A stretch of 41,750 bases of DNA from Planctomycetota bacterium (GCA_016179685.1 JACPCR010000103.1:1-41750), one strand, 5' to 3'; numbered from the stretch's first letter, positions 1 through 7,925 are shown. Numbers and translations: made by a program. Notes: generated by a model not told the origin, from the sequence alone.

Positions 1-80
1 AGCATCGTCTTCGACCGGAAGGTTGGTTAGGGCCAACGGCCAGACATCTGTTAGAAACCCACGAGAATTTTATCAAGAAA

Positions 81-110
81 CTAAGGGCCTGTTAAGAAAT
101 AACTGTCACT
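81..110 (+). repeat. Left terminal inverted repeat of the IS
   Basis: These 30 bases are the exact reverse complement of 1348-1377. The outermost bases (c, then TA) may belong to the target site, so the true IS end is probably at 84. The inner part also carries the likely -35 region of the transposase promoter. Confidence 0.9.
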
Positions 111-132
111 TCTGTAAGGTGACACATATAAT
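104..132 (+). promoter_or_regulatory. Putative transposase promoter
   Basis: A perfect TATAAT lies at 127-132, with a weak -35-like tgtcac at 104-109 inside the left repeat and a 17-bp spacer. The -10 ends only 6 nt before the ATG at 139, so transcription would start at or next to the start codon. An aaggtga stretch lies at 116-122, too far from the ATG to serve as a Shine-Dalgarno. Confidence 0.5.
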
Positions 133-138
133 GACGGC

Positions 139-1349
139 ATGAATCCAGATGTAATTGAAAAACGATTTAAAACGATAGCTCCTTTCCTAAATGAGCGTCA
201 ACGAAGACTATTTACCTCGGCGGAGGCAATGGCAATAGGATATGGAGGTATTATAATAGTAGCCAAAGCCACCGGAATATCCCGCCGAACAATCATAAGG
301 GGAATCAAAGAACTTCAAGAACAATCTGGAGAAGTTCAATATTTCTGGCGAATCCGCAAGAAGGGAGGCGGACGGAAACCAGCGATACTCAAAGATACTA
401 AACTGATAAGTGATTTAGAAAATCTTATAGAACCTGTTACATTAGGTGACCCTGAATCTTCCTTACGCTGGACAAGCAAAAGCGTTCGTAATCTTGCCAG
501 AAACCTAAACTGTATGGGACATAAAGTCTCGTATGTAGTTGTATCACAACTTTTGCATAAAATGGAGTATAGCCTACAAGCTAATCAAAAAATTAAAGAA
601 GGTAAATCCCATCCCGACAGAGACAAACAATTTGAATATATAGGCCAAAAAATTAAAGAGTATCAAGTCATAGGCCAACCTGTTATTTCCGTAGATGCAA
701 AAAAAAAGAATTGGTTGGTGATTTTAAAAACGTTGGCAAAGAATTACGTCCCAAAGGAAACCCAGAAAAAGTTCGCGTATACGACTTTATTATTCCTCAA
801 CTTGGCCGAGCAACTCCTTATGGAGTATATGACCTGACGTACAATCTTGGCTTTGTCAATGTTGGGGTGGACCATGATACCTCAACTTTTGCCGCAGAAA
901 GTATTCGTCGCTGGTGGTATGTTATGGGTCGCACAGGTTATCCGAAAGCAACTCACCTACTCATTATAGCTGACGGGGGTGGTAGCAATGGGTCTCGGGT
1001 AAAACTTTGGAAAATAGAGTTACAAAAGCTTGCTAATGAAACAGGCTTGACTATCAGTGTTTGCCATCTTCCTCCATCTACAAGTAAATGGAACAAGATC
1101 GAACATTGCCTATTTTCATTTATTAGCCAAAATTGGAGAGGCAAACCCCTATTCAACCATCAAATTATCGTTAACCTGATAGCGGCTACTACTACCACTA
1201 CCGGGCTTAAAGTCCAATGCCAGCTTGACACTAACTCTTACCCTAAAGGTATTAAAGTATCTAATAAATTACTAAATACCATCAAAATTTGCCGACACTC
1301 ATTTCATGGAGAATGGAACTATAGTCTTTTTCCAAATTTACCCAACTAG
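139..1349 (+). CDS. ISAzo13-family DDE transposase, made by -1 frameshift (403 aa)
   Basis: This gene catalyses cut-out and insertion of the surrounding element. The first frame (139-837) supplies an N-terminal helix-turn-helix region (around ATGISRRTIIRGIKEL) and ends in an A-rich run. The second frame continues to 1349. Joining them at 708 by a -1 slip gives 403 residues and restores the family motif VDAKKKELVGDFKN, where the unshifted frame reads KKKNWLV. Candidate catalytic residues in the joined protein are D186 (ISVDAKKK), D279 (IIADGGGSNGSR) and E322 (SKWNKIEH). That spacing and those motifs match Rhodopirellula-type/ISAzo13 transposases as I know them. Without the slip a 232-residue N-terminal protein would be made, which could act as an inhibitor. 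A simple one-base deletion in the A run is the alternative, but the heptamer is canonical. Confidence 0.88.
702..708 (+). promoter_or_regulatory. -1 ribosomal frameshift heptamer A AAA AAG
   Basis: The run of nine A at 699-707 followed by G gives A_AAA_AAG in the zero frame (codons 703-705 and 706-708). Slipping back one base leads directly into GAA-TTG-GTT, the family-consistent frame. A6G is the classic slippery sequence of several IS families. I did not find a clear downstream stimulatory stem by eye. Confidence 0.75.
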
Positions 1350-1377
1350 TGACAGTTATTTCTTAACAGGCCCTTAG
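1348..1377 (-). repeat. Right terminal inverted repeat of the IS
   Basis: Exact reverse complement of 81-110. It overlaps the last two bases of the transposase stop codon (1347-1349), so coding sequence runs right into the IS end, as is common in compact insertion sequences. Confidence 0.9.
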
Positions 1378-1444
1378 GGTGTAATCTCTCCGCGCCCCGC
1401 GCCGAGCCGCGCCCACTACGTGGGCACCCAGTGGAGATGCTGAA

Positions 1445-1532
1445 AGGTGTCAGGTTTCGGGTGTCCGTTCATCCCTGACACCTGACACCCTTGCGAGCCT
1501 TGTTGGGCTGCGGGCTTCGCCCGCCTGAAGTG
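1445..1532 (+). repeat. Dispersed repeat module: ggtgtcagg hairpin plus GC-rich palindrome
   Basis: The first part has a 10-bp inverted repeat (aggtgtcagg at 1445-1454, cctgacacct at 1474-1483) and then another ctgacaccc. The second part (about 1500-1532) contains ttgggctgcgggcttcgccc followed by gcctgaagtg. The same two parts occur in inverted order at 4533-4605. With the right end of the IS this fills the gap 1375-1682, where I see no gene. Confidence 0.75.
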
Positions 1533-1643
1533 AGAAACTGGGCTGATGGACCTCTTGCTTTGAATCTTTGCTTTCTTAACGAAGTGAGGACAAACCACTG
1601 GGCAGAGATCAAGAGTGGGAGATGGGGCGACTCTGGACAAATC

Positions 1644-1672
1644 GTGGCAGAGGATTTCCTCAAATCTATAAT
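1644..1672 (+). promoter_or_regulatory. Putative sigma70-type promoter of the 1683 gene
   Basis: GTGGCA at 1644-1649 (4 of 6 to TTGACA), a 17-bp spacer and a perfect TATAAT at 1667-1672. The -10 ends 10 nt before the ATG at 1683 and no Shine-Dalgarno is present, so the leader would be about 4 nt or none. Confidence 0.55.
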
Positions 1673-1682
1673 CCTGTCTCCC

Positions 1683-3647
1683 ATGTTCCTCATTCTCCTC
1701 CTGTTCCTCGGACTCTCGCCTTCGCCTGCGCAGGAGCGCCAGGGCGCCTTCATCGCCGAAACGGAGGACGAGGACGGGGACCTCGTCATCATCATGGAGA
1801 CCGACTGGATCAGCATGCGGCTCATGCCGGCGCTCGGCTCCACGGTGAGCAGTTTCGTCTTCCGGCCCACCCAGAACGAAATCCTCGAGGTGGTCCAGCC
1901 CAAGAACCTCAAGGCCGGCGGCGGCCTGCTCCAGGACAACGTCTGGGAGCAGGACTGGCGCTTCCAGGAGCTCCGCGGCAAGTGGTACGATTACCAGATC
2001 ACCAAGTCCGGGCCCGATGAGGTCCAGGTCGTCTTCGAGACCAAGCTCGAAGGCTGGATCAACGCCAAGGACAGCGGTATCAAGTCCAAGCTCCTCGAGG
2101 ACCTGAAAATCCGCCGCACGGTCACGCTTCGGCAGGGCACGCCCTACTTCCTCTTCGACGTCGAGTTCATCAACGAAGGGCAGTTCACCAAGCTCCCGCT
2201 CTACTGGGCGCACAACAGTTGTCGCATCGACATCACCGCGCCCGACCACGTGTTCCGCCCGTGCGCCCGCGGCATCAACCATCTGCCCGGCCGCGGCGAC
2301 GAGTACGTCTACGACTTCAACCACGGCTGGTCCGCCTGCGTCGCCCCTTCACGCCGCGAGGGCGTCGTCTACCTCATGGACTACGACTACCTCAGCTTCC
2401 TCTACAATTGCGCGACCTTCACCGAGGAATGGGTCTACGACAACGTTCTGGTCCTCAAGAATCGGCCCGTCAAGACGCGGATTTACATCATTCCGACCAT
2501 GGGGCTCGAGAAAATCGATCATGCCACCGAGTATTTCATCGTGCAGCTCCAGGCCGCCCGCCCGGACGGCCAGCTCCGTCTGACCTATCGAGTCACTTCG
2601 AGCTATGAAAAGGCCCGGAAGATCACTTTCGTGCCCGAGCTGGTCCACGACCTTCTCGGGCCCGAGGGGAAGACCGAGGTGCTCCCCACCCTGGAATTCA
2701 CGGAGCTCGGCATCGAGCCCCAGATCGGCGAGTCCACCTTCGCCGGGCAGTCCTCCGATCCCATCGTCATTCGTACCCGGGCCTTCATCGACCTGGCCGA
2801 CGGCCAGCAGGTGACCCGCGAGTTCGAGCACTTCCACGTCGGGGACTACAGCCTCGGCGCGAACGTCCGCAAGGACATGCGGACACCCGTGCGCCTCCTG
2901 GCCCGGCGACGCCAGTCGCCCTTCATCCCTACCCCGTCCGAGCATCTCGAGGTGAACCGCAAGGACTTCCACGTCTTCGGCCTCTTCGGGGCCAACTCTC
3001 GCGTTCTGCACCTCGAGGACGCCATCCGGGCCATCCCGAAGGCCGATCTCGAGGCCGGGTATCACCCGGGCTTTCTGGCACCCTCGACGGGTCTGACCGA
3101 CTTTCCCTACGACTACGACCGTCTCTTCAACTTCCGCGTGCTCGTTTTCAACAATTCGATCTTCGATGTCGCCCGGCACGTCGGCATGTCCATCCTCGCC
3201 AACTATCTGGAACGCGGCGGCGGCCTTGTCTATGGCGGCGGCGAAAACACCTTCGGCCAGACGCGCCAGGATGCCTCGCATGAGTTGTATGGCTACTTGC
3301 CCTTCGAGAGCACCCGCATCCAGAAAAACGTCGTCCCCTTGAAGGTCAGTCGGCCCGAGCATCCCATCTTCCAGGGCATCGACACCTCGACGCTCCCCTA
3401 CGCCTATTACGTGCACAAACCGGTCCCCAAGGGCGGCCTCCCCGCCGAGCCGAAGGTTCTCATGCAAGCGGGAGGCGATCCCTTCATCGTGGAGTATGCC
3501 CCCAAGCCGGGCCAGCGTATTCTGCTCGTCCTCGCGCTCCCCTTCGGAGACCCGCAGGAACATACCGACAAGCCCATCTTTTACGACTGGCCTGGTTGGC
3601 AGAAGCTCTATGCCCAGGTGGTCCGATACGCCGGCTTCGATCTGTAG
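1683..3647 (+). CDS. Exported protein: beta-sandwich region plus C-terminal GATase-like domain (654 aa)
   Basis: The start was set at 1683 because MFLILLLFLGLSPSPAQ is a clean signal peptide. The frame is open back to 1491, but that extension would put an unconvincing leader in front of the hydrophobic stretch. Residues about 20-300 are rich in beta structure and aromatic residues (for example VWEQDWRFQELRGKWYDY) and resemble mutarotase-like sugar-binding folds, without a motif that settles it. Residues about 428-654 look like a class I glutamine-amidotransferase fold (HVFGLFGANSR, then GGGLVYGGGENTFGQ, then RPEHPIFQGID). I see no catalytic Cys-His-Glu triad, so this is probably a structural or binding version as in many planctomycete secreted proteins. 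An ABC ATPase gene follows 136 bp downstream. Substrate unknown. Confidence 0.75.
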   Translation: MFLILLLFLGLSPSPAQERQGAFIAETEDEDGDLVIIMETDWISMRLMPALGSTVSSFVFRPTQNEILEVVQPKNLKAGGGLLQDNVWEQDWRFQELRGKWYDYQITKSGPDEVQVVFETKLEGWINAKDSGIKSKLLEDLKIRRTVTLRQGTPYFLFDVEFINEGQFTKLPLYWAHNSCRIDITAPDHVFRPCARGINHLPGRGDEYVYDFNHGWSACVAPSRREGVVYLMDYDYLSFLYNCATFTEEWVYDNVLVLKNRPVKTRIYIIPTMGLEKIDHATEYFIVQLQAARPDGQLRLTYRVTSSYEKARKITFVPELVHDLLGPEGKTEVLPTLEFTELGIEPQIGESTFAGQSSDPIVIRTRAFIDLADGQQVTREFEHFHVGDYSLGANVRKDMRTPVRLLARRRQSPFIPTPSEHLEVNRKDFHVFGLFGANSRVLHLEDAIRAIPKADLEAGYHPGFLAPSTGLTDFPYDYDRLFNFRVLVFNNSIFDVARHVGMSILANYLERGGGLVYGGGENTFGQTRQDASHELYGYLPFESTRIQKNVVPLKVSRPEHPIFQGIDTSTLPYAYYVHKPVPKGGLPAEPKVLMQAGGDPFIVEYAPKPGQRILLVLALPFGDPQEHTDKPIFYDWPGWQKLYAQVVRYAGFDL

Positions 3648-3783
3648 TTCATCGGCCCGGGAGCGGCGTCGCCCCCTGCTTCGGTCGATGACCGGCTTTG
3701 GGGATCTGCACGTGGAGCTAGCCCGCTGGGCCCGGGCTGCTCCATCGGTTGCATCAACAGAACACGGCAACCTCGAACCTCAA

Positions 3784-4467
3784 ATGAGCCCGCCCGCCTT
3801 TGACGTCCGAAAGGTTCACAAGCGCTTCCCCTCGGGGTTCGAGCTCTGCATCGAGGACCTCCAACTGGGGGCCGGCCGCATCACCGCGCTGATCGGACCG
3901 AACGGGTCAGGGAAATCGACACTTCTGCGTCTTCTCTCGGGCTTGGATGCACCCGACGAGGGTGAAATCCGAGTCTTCGGCCAGGCTTTATTCAGCGGCC
4001 GGCGGGGGTTGTCGCTGCGCCGGCGGATCGTTCTTGTCGGCCAGAAGACCACGCTTTTCCGCGGAAGCGTGCTCCGGAACGCACTCTACGGATCGAAGGT
4101 GAGGAGCATTCCACGTGGGGAAGCGCTGGCCCGGGCGGGTGCGGCTCTCGCTGCGCTCGGGCTCGGTGGCCTGGCGGAGCGGCCGGCCCGGGAGCTCTCG
4201 GGCGGCGAGGCCCAGCGGGTCGCGCTCGCCCGCGCGCTGTGCCTCGACGTGGACGCTTTCCTCCTGGACGAGCCCACGGCTCACATCGACCGCGCCTCCG
4301 TCGCCTGTGCCGAGGCGTGCCTGAAGGACCTGAACGCGCGGAAAAAGGCGACCATCCTGTTCACGACTCATGATGAAGAACAGGCGCGGAGGTTGACCGC
4401 CGATTTTCTTTATCTCTGCGAGGGGCGGCTTTGCTCCGCCTCGCCTCCGGCTGCCGCGTCGAAGTGA
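3784..4467 (+). CDS. ABC transporter ATP-binding protein, TupC-like (227 aa)
   Basis: This is a complete nucleotide-binding subunit that would power a membrane transporter at the inner face of the membrane. Seen in the sequence: Walker A GPNGSGKST (38-46), Q-loop Q87, signature LSGGE (138-142), Walker B FLLDE ending D162-E163, and switch His196. Length is normal for a one-domain ATPase. The stretch LRRRIVLVGQKTTLFRGSVLRNALYG resembles tungstate/molybdate importers (TupC type), which is only a hint. The ATG at 3784 was chosen because the family N-terminus FDVRKVHKRF follows it closely; the frame stays open upstream, overlapping the previous gene. No permease or binding-protein gene lies nearby, so the partner must be encoded elsewhere. 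No clear Shine-Dalgarno. Confidence 0.85.
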   Translation: MSPPAFDVRKVHKRFPSGFELCIEDLQLGAGRITALIGPNGSGKSTLLRLLSGLDAPDEGEIRVFGQALFSGRRGLSLRRRIVLVGQKTTLFRGSVLRNALYGSKVRSIPRGEALARAGAALAALGLGGLAERPARELSGGEAQRVALARALCLDVDAFLLDEPTAHIDRASVACAEACLKDLNARKKATILFTTHDEEQARRLTADFLYLCEGRLCSASPPAAASK

Positions 4468-4532
4468 ATCCCTGCGGGGTCAGCACGGTTTCCCGCTCCT
4501 GTCCCTCCCGGGCGGATAGAAATGCTCCTCGT

Positions 4533-4605
4533 CACTTCTGCTCAGGCGGGCGAAGCCCGCAACCCAACAAGAGTGCAACAGGTGTCAGGGTTCAGGAATC
4601 CACGG
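4533..4605 (-). repeat. Inverted copy of the 1445-1532 repeat module
   Basis: The stretch cacttctgctcaggcgggcg (from 4533) running to 4570 is close to the reverse complement of 1500-1532, with a few extra bases. It is followed by ggtgtcaggg at 4581, matching the hairpin part of the other copy. The two copies face each other across the 1683 and 3784 genes. Confidence 0.75.
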
Positions 4606-4715
4606 ACACCCGACCCGCCTCCCACTGGGGCAAGTCTGGCGGGACGCCTATCAACTTCTCCTTGACGCATTCCTGGCACGACGTCGTACAGGCCAGCAGT
4701 CCCAGCGGAATCCCT

Positions 4716-4739
4716 GCGGGAGATGCTGGCGCTCCCAGC
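4716..4739 (-). repeat. REP-like palindromic element, copy 1
   Basis: This 24-bp sequence matches the reverse complement of 33227-33250 at all but one base. Its core gctggcgctcccagc is an imperfect palindrome, the usual look of a REP-type element. Confidence 0.65.
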
Positions 4740-4798
4740 TCCTCCCAAAGCCCCTGACGAATTCCCGGCGCGACCGTGCGCATCCCGGCGCGGTGCGT

Positions 4799-4804
4799 TA
4801 TAAT
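4799..4804 (+). promoter_or_regulatory. Putative -10 box of pyrG
   Basis: A perfect TATAAT, 11 nt before the pyrG ATG. There is no good -35 at 16-18 bp and no Shine-Dalgarno between it and the start codon, so the transcript would be leaderless or nearly so. Confidence 0.45.
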
Positions 4805-4815
4805 TTTAACTCTAC

Positions 4816-6423
4816 ATGTCCAAACACATCTTCATCACCGGCGGTGTCGTTTCCTCCCTGGGCAAAGGGGTCACCTCTGCGGCCATCGGCACGCTCCTCG
4901 AGGCCCGTGGCCTGAAGGTGCAACTGCAGAAGTTCGACCCCTACGTCAACGTGGACCCCGGGACGATGAGCCCCTACCAGCACGGCGAGGTCTATGTCAC
5001 GGAGGACGGGGCCGAGACGGACCTCGATCTCGGGCACTACGAACGCTTCACGAACGCCAAGATCACGCGAGAGTGCAACGTGACGACGGGGAAGATTTAC
5101 CACTCCGTGATCCAGAAGGAGCGACGGGGCGACTACCTCGGCCGGACGGTCCAGGTGATCCCGCACATCACGAACGAGATCAAGAACAGCATCCACCGGC
5201 TGGCGACGCCCGGCATCGACGTCGTGATCTCGGAGATCGGGGGCACGGTCGGGGACATCGAGAGCCTGCCGTTCCTCGAGGCCATCCGCCAGTTCCGGTA
5301 TGACGTGGGCCGGGAGAACGTGCTCTACATCCATCTGACCCTGATCATCTACATGCGGGCGGCGGACGAGATGAAGACGAAGGCGACGCAGCAGAGCGTG
5401 GGCCTGCTGCGGGAGATCGGCATACAGCCGGACGTCCTGGTTTGCCGGACGGAGAAGCCTTTGACGCGGGAAGCGATCGAGAAGACGGCGCTCTATTGCA
5501 ACCTGCCCGCCGAGGCCGTTTTCGAGGAGAAGGACGTCGATCACAGCATCTATGAGATTCCGTTGATCTTCCGGCAGCAGAAGCTGGACGACTACATCGT
5601 ATCGGCTTTGAAGCTCGAGAGCACGGCGGAGGACCTCCGGCCATGGAGCCGGCTCGTCGAGACGATCAAGGCCCCCAGCCATGAGATCGAGATCGGGATG
5701 GTCGGGAAGTACATCACCCACCAGGACGCCTACAAGTCCGTCTACGAGGCCATTCACCACGCCGGGATCGCCAACCAGGCGCGGGTCAAGGTGCGGCGCA
5801 TCGAGGCCGAGCGCGTCGAGGAAGCCGGCGCGGCGGCGTTCCTCAAGGACCTCTCGGGCCTCATCGTGCCGGGCGGCTTCGGCTACCGCGGCGTCGAGGG
5901 CAAAATCCAGGCGATTCGCTTTGCCCGCGAGGAGGGCATCCCCTTCCTCGGGCTCTGCCTCGGCATGCAGTGCGCCGTCATCGAGTTCGCCCGCCACTCC
6001 TGTGATCTCCAGCGGGCCCATTCGACGGAGATCGACCACACGACGCCGCACCCGGTGATCAGCCTCATGGAGACCCAGCAGAGCCTCCAGGACAAGGGAG
6101 GCACCATGCGCCTCGGGTCCTACCCGTGCGACCTGCTCGAGGGCAGCGTGGCGCGAAAATCCTACGGCCAGGCGCGAATCTCCGAACGACACCGCCATCG
6201 CTACGAGTTGAACAACCGATACCGCGATACGCTGACCGAGCACGGCCTCATCCTTTGCGGGCTCTCGCCCGACGGCCAGCTCGTCGAGATCATCGAGCTC
6301 CATGATCATCCCTGGTTCGTGGCCACCCAGTTCCATCCGGAGTTCAAGTCGAAGCCGCTGAGCCCGCATCCGTTGTTCCGCGACTTTATCCGTTCCGCGC
6401 TGGCGAGGCGCGGGCAACCCTAG
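4816..6423 (+). CDS. pyrG: CTP synthase
   Basis: Converts UTP to CTP in the cytoplasm, using ATP and glutamine-derived ammonia; last step of pyrimidine nucleotide synthesis. The protein has 535 residues, about the usual length. The N-terminal synthetase domain shows the P-loop-like GGVVSSLGKGVTSA (K17) and the conserved FDPYVNVDPGTMSPYQHGEV. The C-terminal class I glutaminase domain (from about 290) has nucleophile Cys381 in GLCLGMQ, oxyanion-region PGGFGYRG, and His507/Glu509 in TQFHPEF. All key residues are present, so it should be active. It is followed by a DUF1844 gene after a strong hairpin and may be the first gene of a housekeeping operon. The ATG gives the standard N-terminus MSKHIFITGG. 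Confidence 0.98.
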   Translation: MSKHIFITGGVVSSLGKGVTSAAIGTLLEARGLKVQLQKFDPYVNVDPGTMSPYQHGEVYVTEDGAETDLDLGHYERFTNAKITRECNVTTGKIYHSVIQKERRGDYLGRTVQVIPHITNEIKNSIHRLATPGIDVVISEIGGTVGDIESLPFLEAIRQFRYDVGRENVLYIHLTLIIYMRAADEMKTKATQQSVGLLREIGIQPDVLVCRTEKPLTREAIEKTALYCNLPAEAVFEEKDVDHSIYEIPLIFRQQKLDDYIVSALKLESTAEDLRPWSRLVETIKAPSHEIEIGMVGKYITHQDAYKSVYEAIHHAGIANQARVKVRRIEAERVEEAGAAAFLKDLSGLIVPGGFGYRGVEGKIQAIRFAREEGIPFLGLCLGMQCAVIEFARHSCDLQRAHSTEIDHTTPHPVISLMETQQSLQDKGGTMRLGSYPCDLLEGSVARKSYGQARISERHRHRYELNNRYRDTLTEHGLILCGLSPDGQLVEIIELHDHPWFVATQFHPEFKSKPLSPHPLFRDFIRSALARRGQP

Positions 6424-6467
6424 TCGGCGAGCTCGCAAGTGCTCCCGCACCTGCGAGCTCGCCGACT
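6422..6467 (+). terminator. Strong hairpin overlapping the pyrG stop codon
   Basis: Perfect 16-bp stem: 6422-6437 pairs with 6452-6467, and the 14-nt loop can form a further gtgc/gcac helper stem. There is no T-tract, so it is either a Rho-type or non-canonical terminator, an attenuator, or an mRNA 3'-end stabiliser between pyrG and the next gene. Confidence 0.55.
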
Positions 6468-6507
6468 GGGCGTCTCTGGCGAGAGCCTTGAATCCCCATT
6501 TGGCGTG

Positions 6508-6514
6508 AAAGGAG
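6508..6514 (+). promoter_or_regulatory. Shine-Dalgarno of the DUF1844 gene
   Basis: AAAGGAGG-type site 8 nt before the ATG at 6523. It fixes that start over the upstream open frame and contrasts with the several genes here that lack any such site. Confidence 0.8.
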
Positions 6515-6522
6515 GCGTAGTC

Positions 6523-7065
6523 ATGGAAAAGAAACCGTCGAAAAGCGGACCCGATGAGCCGGCGAGGCGCATCATTCTCCCTGATTCCTTTGGAAGCGAG
6601 GAGACGAAAGACGAGGATGATTCCTCCAAGGAGGGAGAGCCCGCTGAATCGGACCAGATAGTCCTTTCGGATGAATCGCCGGGTGACGCTGAACATCGCA
6701 AGAAGGTCGATGAATCCTGGAAACAGCAGGCGAAGACGGAGAAGGAGCGGGTCTCCCGAAAGGTCGAGGAGGAGGTGCGGGGCCAGGAGTCGGGCGAAGC
6801 CGAGCGTGCCCCCGGTCCCCTGCCCGAGCCGACATTGACCGGCCTGTGCGTCGGTCTGTACACCCAGGCTCTCGTGGGGCTGGGCGTGGCGAAGAACCCG
6901 CTGACGGGTCAGCAGCAGAAGGACATGGAGTTTGCCAAGTACAACATTGACATGCTTCAGATGCTGGAGGACAAGACTCGTGGCAATCTGGACGCGGCCG
7001 AGAAGCAGATGTTCGTCGAGTGCCTTTATGATCTCCGCATGCGCTACGTGAAAGCTGTGCAATGA
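6523..7065 (+). CDS. DUF1844 domain protein (180 aa)
   Basis: Small, soluble protein of unknown function. The first 100 residues are charged and low in complexity (many Asp, Glu, Lys, Ser), probably disordered. Residues about 104-178 form the DUF1844 domain: a glycine-rich helix (LCVGLYTQALVGLGV), then KNPLTGQQQKDMEFAKYNIDM and the family-typical ending KTRGNLDAAEKQMFVECLYDLRMRYV. The family is widespread in bacteria and has no established activity that I know of. The start follows a strong AAAGGAGG. The MEMO-family gene begins 7 nt after the stop, so the two are almost certainly co-transcribed. Family call confident; role unknown. Confidence 0.88.
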   Translation: MEKKPSKSGPDEPARRIILPDSFGSEETKDEDDSSKEGEPAESDQIVLSDESPGDAEHRKKVDESWKQQAKTEKERVSRKVEEEVRGQESGEAERAPGPLPEPTLTGLCVGLYTQALVGLGVAKNPLTGQQQKDMEFAKYNIDMLQMLEDKTRGNLDAAEKQMFVECLYDLRMRYVKAVQ

Positions 7066-7072
7066 GGCCGTC

Positions 7073-7879
7073 ATGCCCGATCGACAGCCCTGCGTCGCCG
7101 GAAGCTTCTACCCGGACGGCCGCGAGGACCTCCTCCGCGAGCTCGAGGCGTGCATCCCCGCCGACGGCGTACGCTCGCCCGCCGTCGGCGTCCTCGCACC
7201 CCACGCGGGTTACCTCTACTCCGGACGCGTCGCGGGCGAGGTCTATGCCCGCGTCCAGGTCCCCGAGACCGTCGTTCTCGCCTGCCCGAACCATACCGGC
7301 GTGCCGGTCGACTTCTCCCTCTGGCGTGAAGGGGCCTGGGAGACTCCCCTGGGCAAAGTTCCGGTGGAGACCGAGCTGGCGGACCGGATATTCGAGTGCT
7401 GTCCCGGAGCGGAAAGCGACTGCGACGCCCACCTGGACGAGCACGCCAATGAGGTCCACCTGCCCTTCCTCCAGAAAATCCAGCCTGGGGTCCGGATCGT
7501 GCCGGTGGTGGTCCGGGCCTCGCACCGGGACGCTCTCAAGGATTTCGGGCACGGGCTCGCGATGGCCATCCGGGCCTATGGCCGGCCGGCGCTGATCGTT
7601 GCCAGCTCAGACATGACGCACCGGGAAAGCCACGAGTCGGCGCGAACGAAGGACCGGCTCGCCATCGATCAGATGCTGCGGCTCGACGAAGACGGGCTGT
7701 GGAACACGGTCCGCAGTCACCGCATCAGCATGTGCGGATATGGTCCGGCTGTCCTCATGATCCGTGCGGCCAAGGACCTCGGGGCGACGCGGGCGGAGCT
7801 GGTCCGCTACGCCACGAGCGGCGAGGTGAGCGGCGACTATGGCAGCGTCGTCGGCTACGCGGGAATGGTCATCTCCTAA
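7073..7879 (+). CDS. amrB: MEMO family protein (AmmeMemoRadiSam system protein B)
   Basis: Member of the MEMO1-like fold related to class III extradiol dioxygenases. Human MEMO1 binds copper or iron; the bacterial protein belongs to the AmmeMemoRadiSam set with an AMMECR1 protein and a radical SAM enzyme, whose reaction is not settled. Seen: 268 residues, start motif PCVAGSFYP, and residues H44 (APHAGY), H74 (CPNHTG), D180 and H183 (SSDMTH) and C221 (MCGYGP), which line up with the metal-site region of MEMO1; also EHANEVHLPFL. No AMMECR1 or radical SAM partner is in the window, so it may act alone or with distant genes. It sits 7 nt after the DUF1844 gene and ends at a two-way hairpin. Confidence 0.93.
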   Translation: MPDRQPCVAGSFYPDGREDLLRELEACIPADGVRSPAVGVLAPHAGYLYSGRVAGEVYARVQVPETVVLACPNHTGVPVDFSLWREGAWETPLGKVPVETELADRIFECCPGAESDCDAHLDEHANEVHLPFLQKIQPGVRIVPVVVRASHRDALKDFGHGLAMAIRAYGRPALIVASSDMTHRESHESARTKDRLAIDQMLRLDEDGLWNTVRSHRISMCGYGPAVLMIRAAKDLGATRAELVRYATSGEVSGDYGSVVGYAGMVIS

Positions 7880-7895
7880 CCCGGCGCTCATCTGG

Positions 7896-7925
7896 AATCC
7901 GCGAGCCCGATGGGCGCAGCGGATT
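7896..7925. terminator. Two-way terminator-like hairpin between convergent genes
   Basis: Nested stem: aatccgc (7896-7902) with gcggatt (7919-7925), and an inner gccc/gggc. It lies 16 bp after the stop of the MEMO gene and touches the stop of the minus-strand beta-helix gene, so it could end both transcripts. No T-tract on either side. Confidence 0.5.

Larger units (their letters stand above)
84..1374 (+). mobile_element. ISAzo13-family insertion sequence, complete
   Basis: The element is bounded by perfect inverted repeats and flanked by TA on both sides (82-83 and 1375-1376), consistent with a 2-bp target duplication. Because TA is itself a palindrome, the visible inverted repeat runs on to 30 bp. 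It holds one transposase gene split by a -1 frameshift. Its base composition is clearly AT-rich while everything to its right is GC-rich, which suggests recent arrival from a different genome. The ends are identical and the reading frames are open, so the copy may still be active. The family call rests on the transposase sequence, not on a database search. Confidence 0.9.
4468..4815. other. Gene-free 348-bp gap with two repeat elements
   Basis: No convincing coding region. It holds the inverted copy of the 1445-1532 repeat module (4533-4605), a REP-like palindrome (4716-4739) and the putative pyrG -10 box. The short frames across it are by-products of the GC-rich repeats. Confidence 0.7.

Noticed and set aside
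1..30. Possible last ten codons of an upstream gene ending in TAG at 28-30
   Set aside because: Ten codons are too few to support a gene; the IS begins soon after and the left flank is too short to judge.
1491..1682. Start of the 1683 gene at 1491
   Set aside because: The extension crosses the dispersed repeat and would hide a clean signal peptide; the promoter-like boxes lie after it.
3676..3783. RSMTGFG-like peptide before the ABC ATPase, resembling the start of YicC proteins
   Set aside because: Only the few residues match; the next residues do not follow the YicC family and the frame runs straight into the ATPase.
4798..7074. 758-codon open frame on the minus strand opposite pyrG and its neighbours
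   Set aside because: It mirrors three genes that are identified by strong motifs; the product is a low-complexity sequence rich in Leu, Arg, Asp and Val, as expected from the antisense of GC-rich genes.
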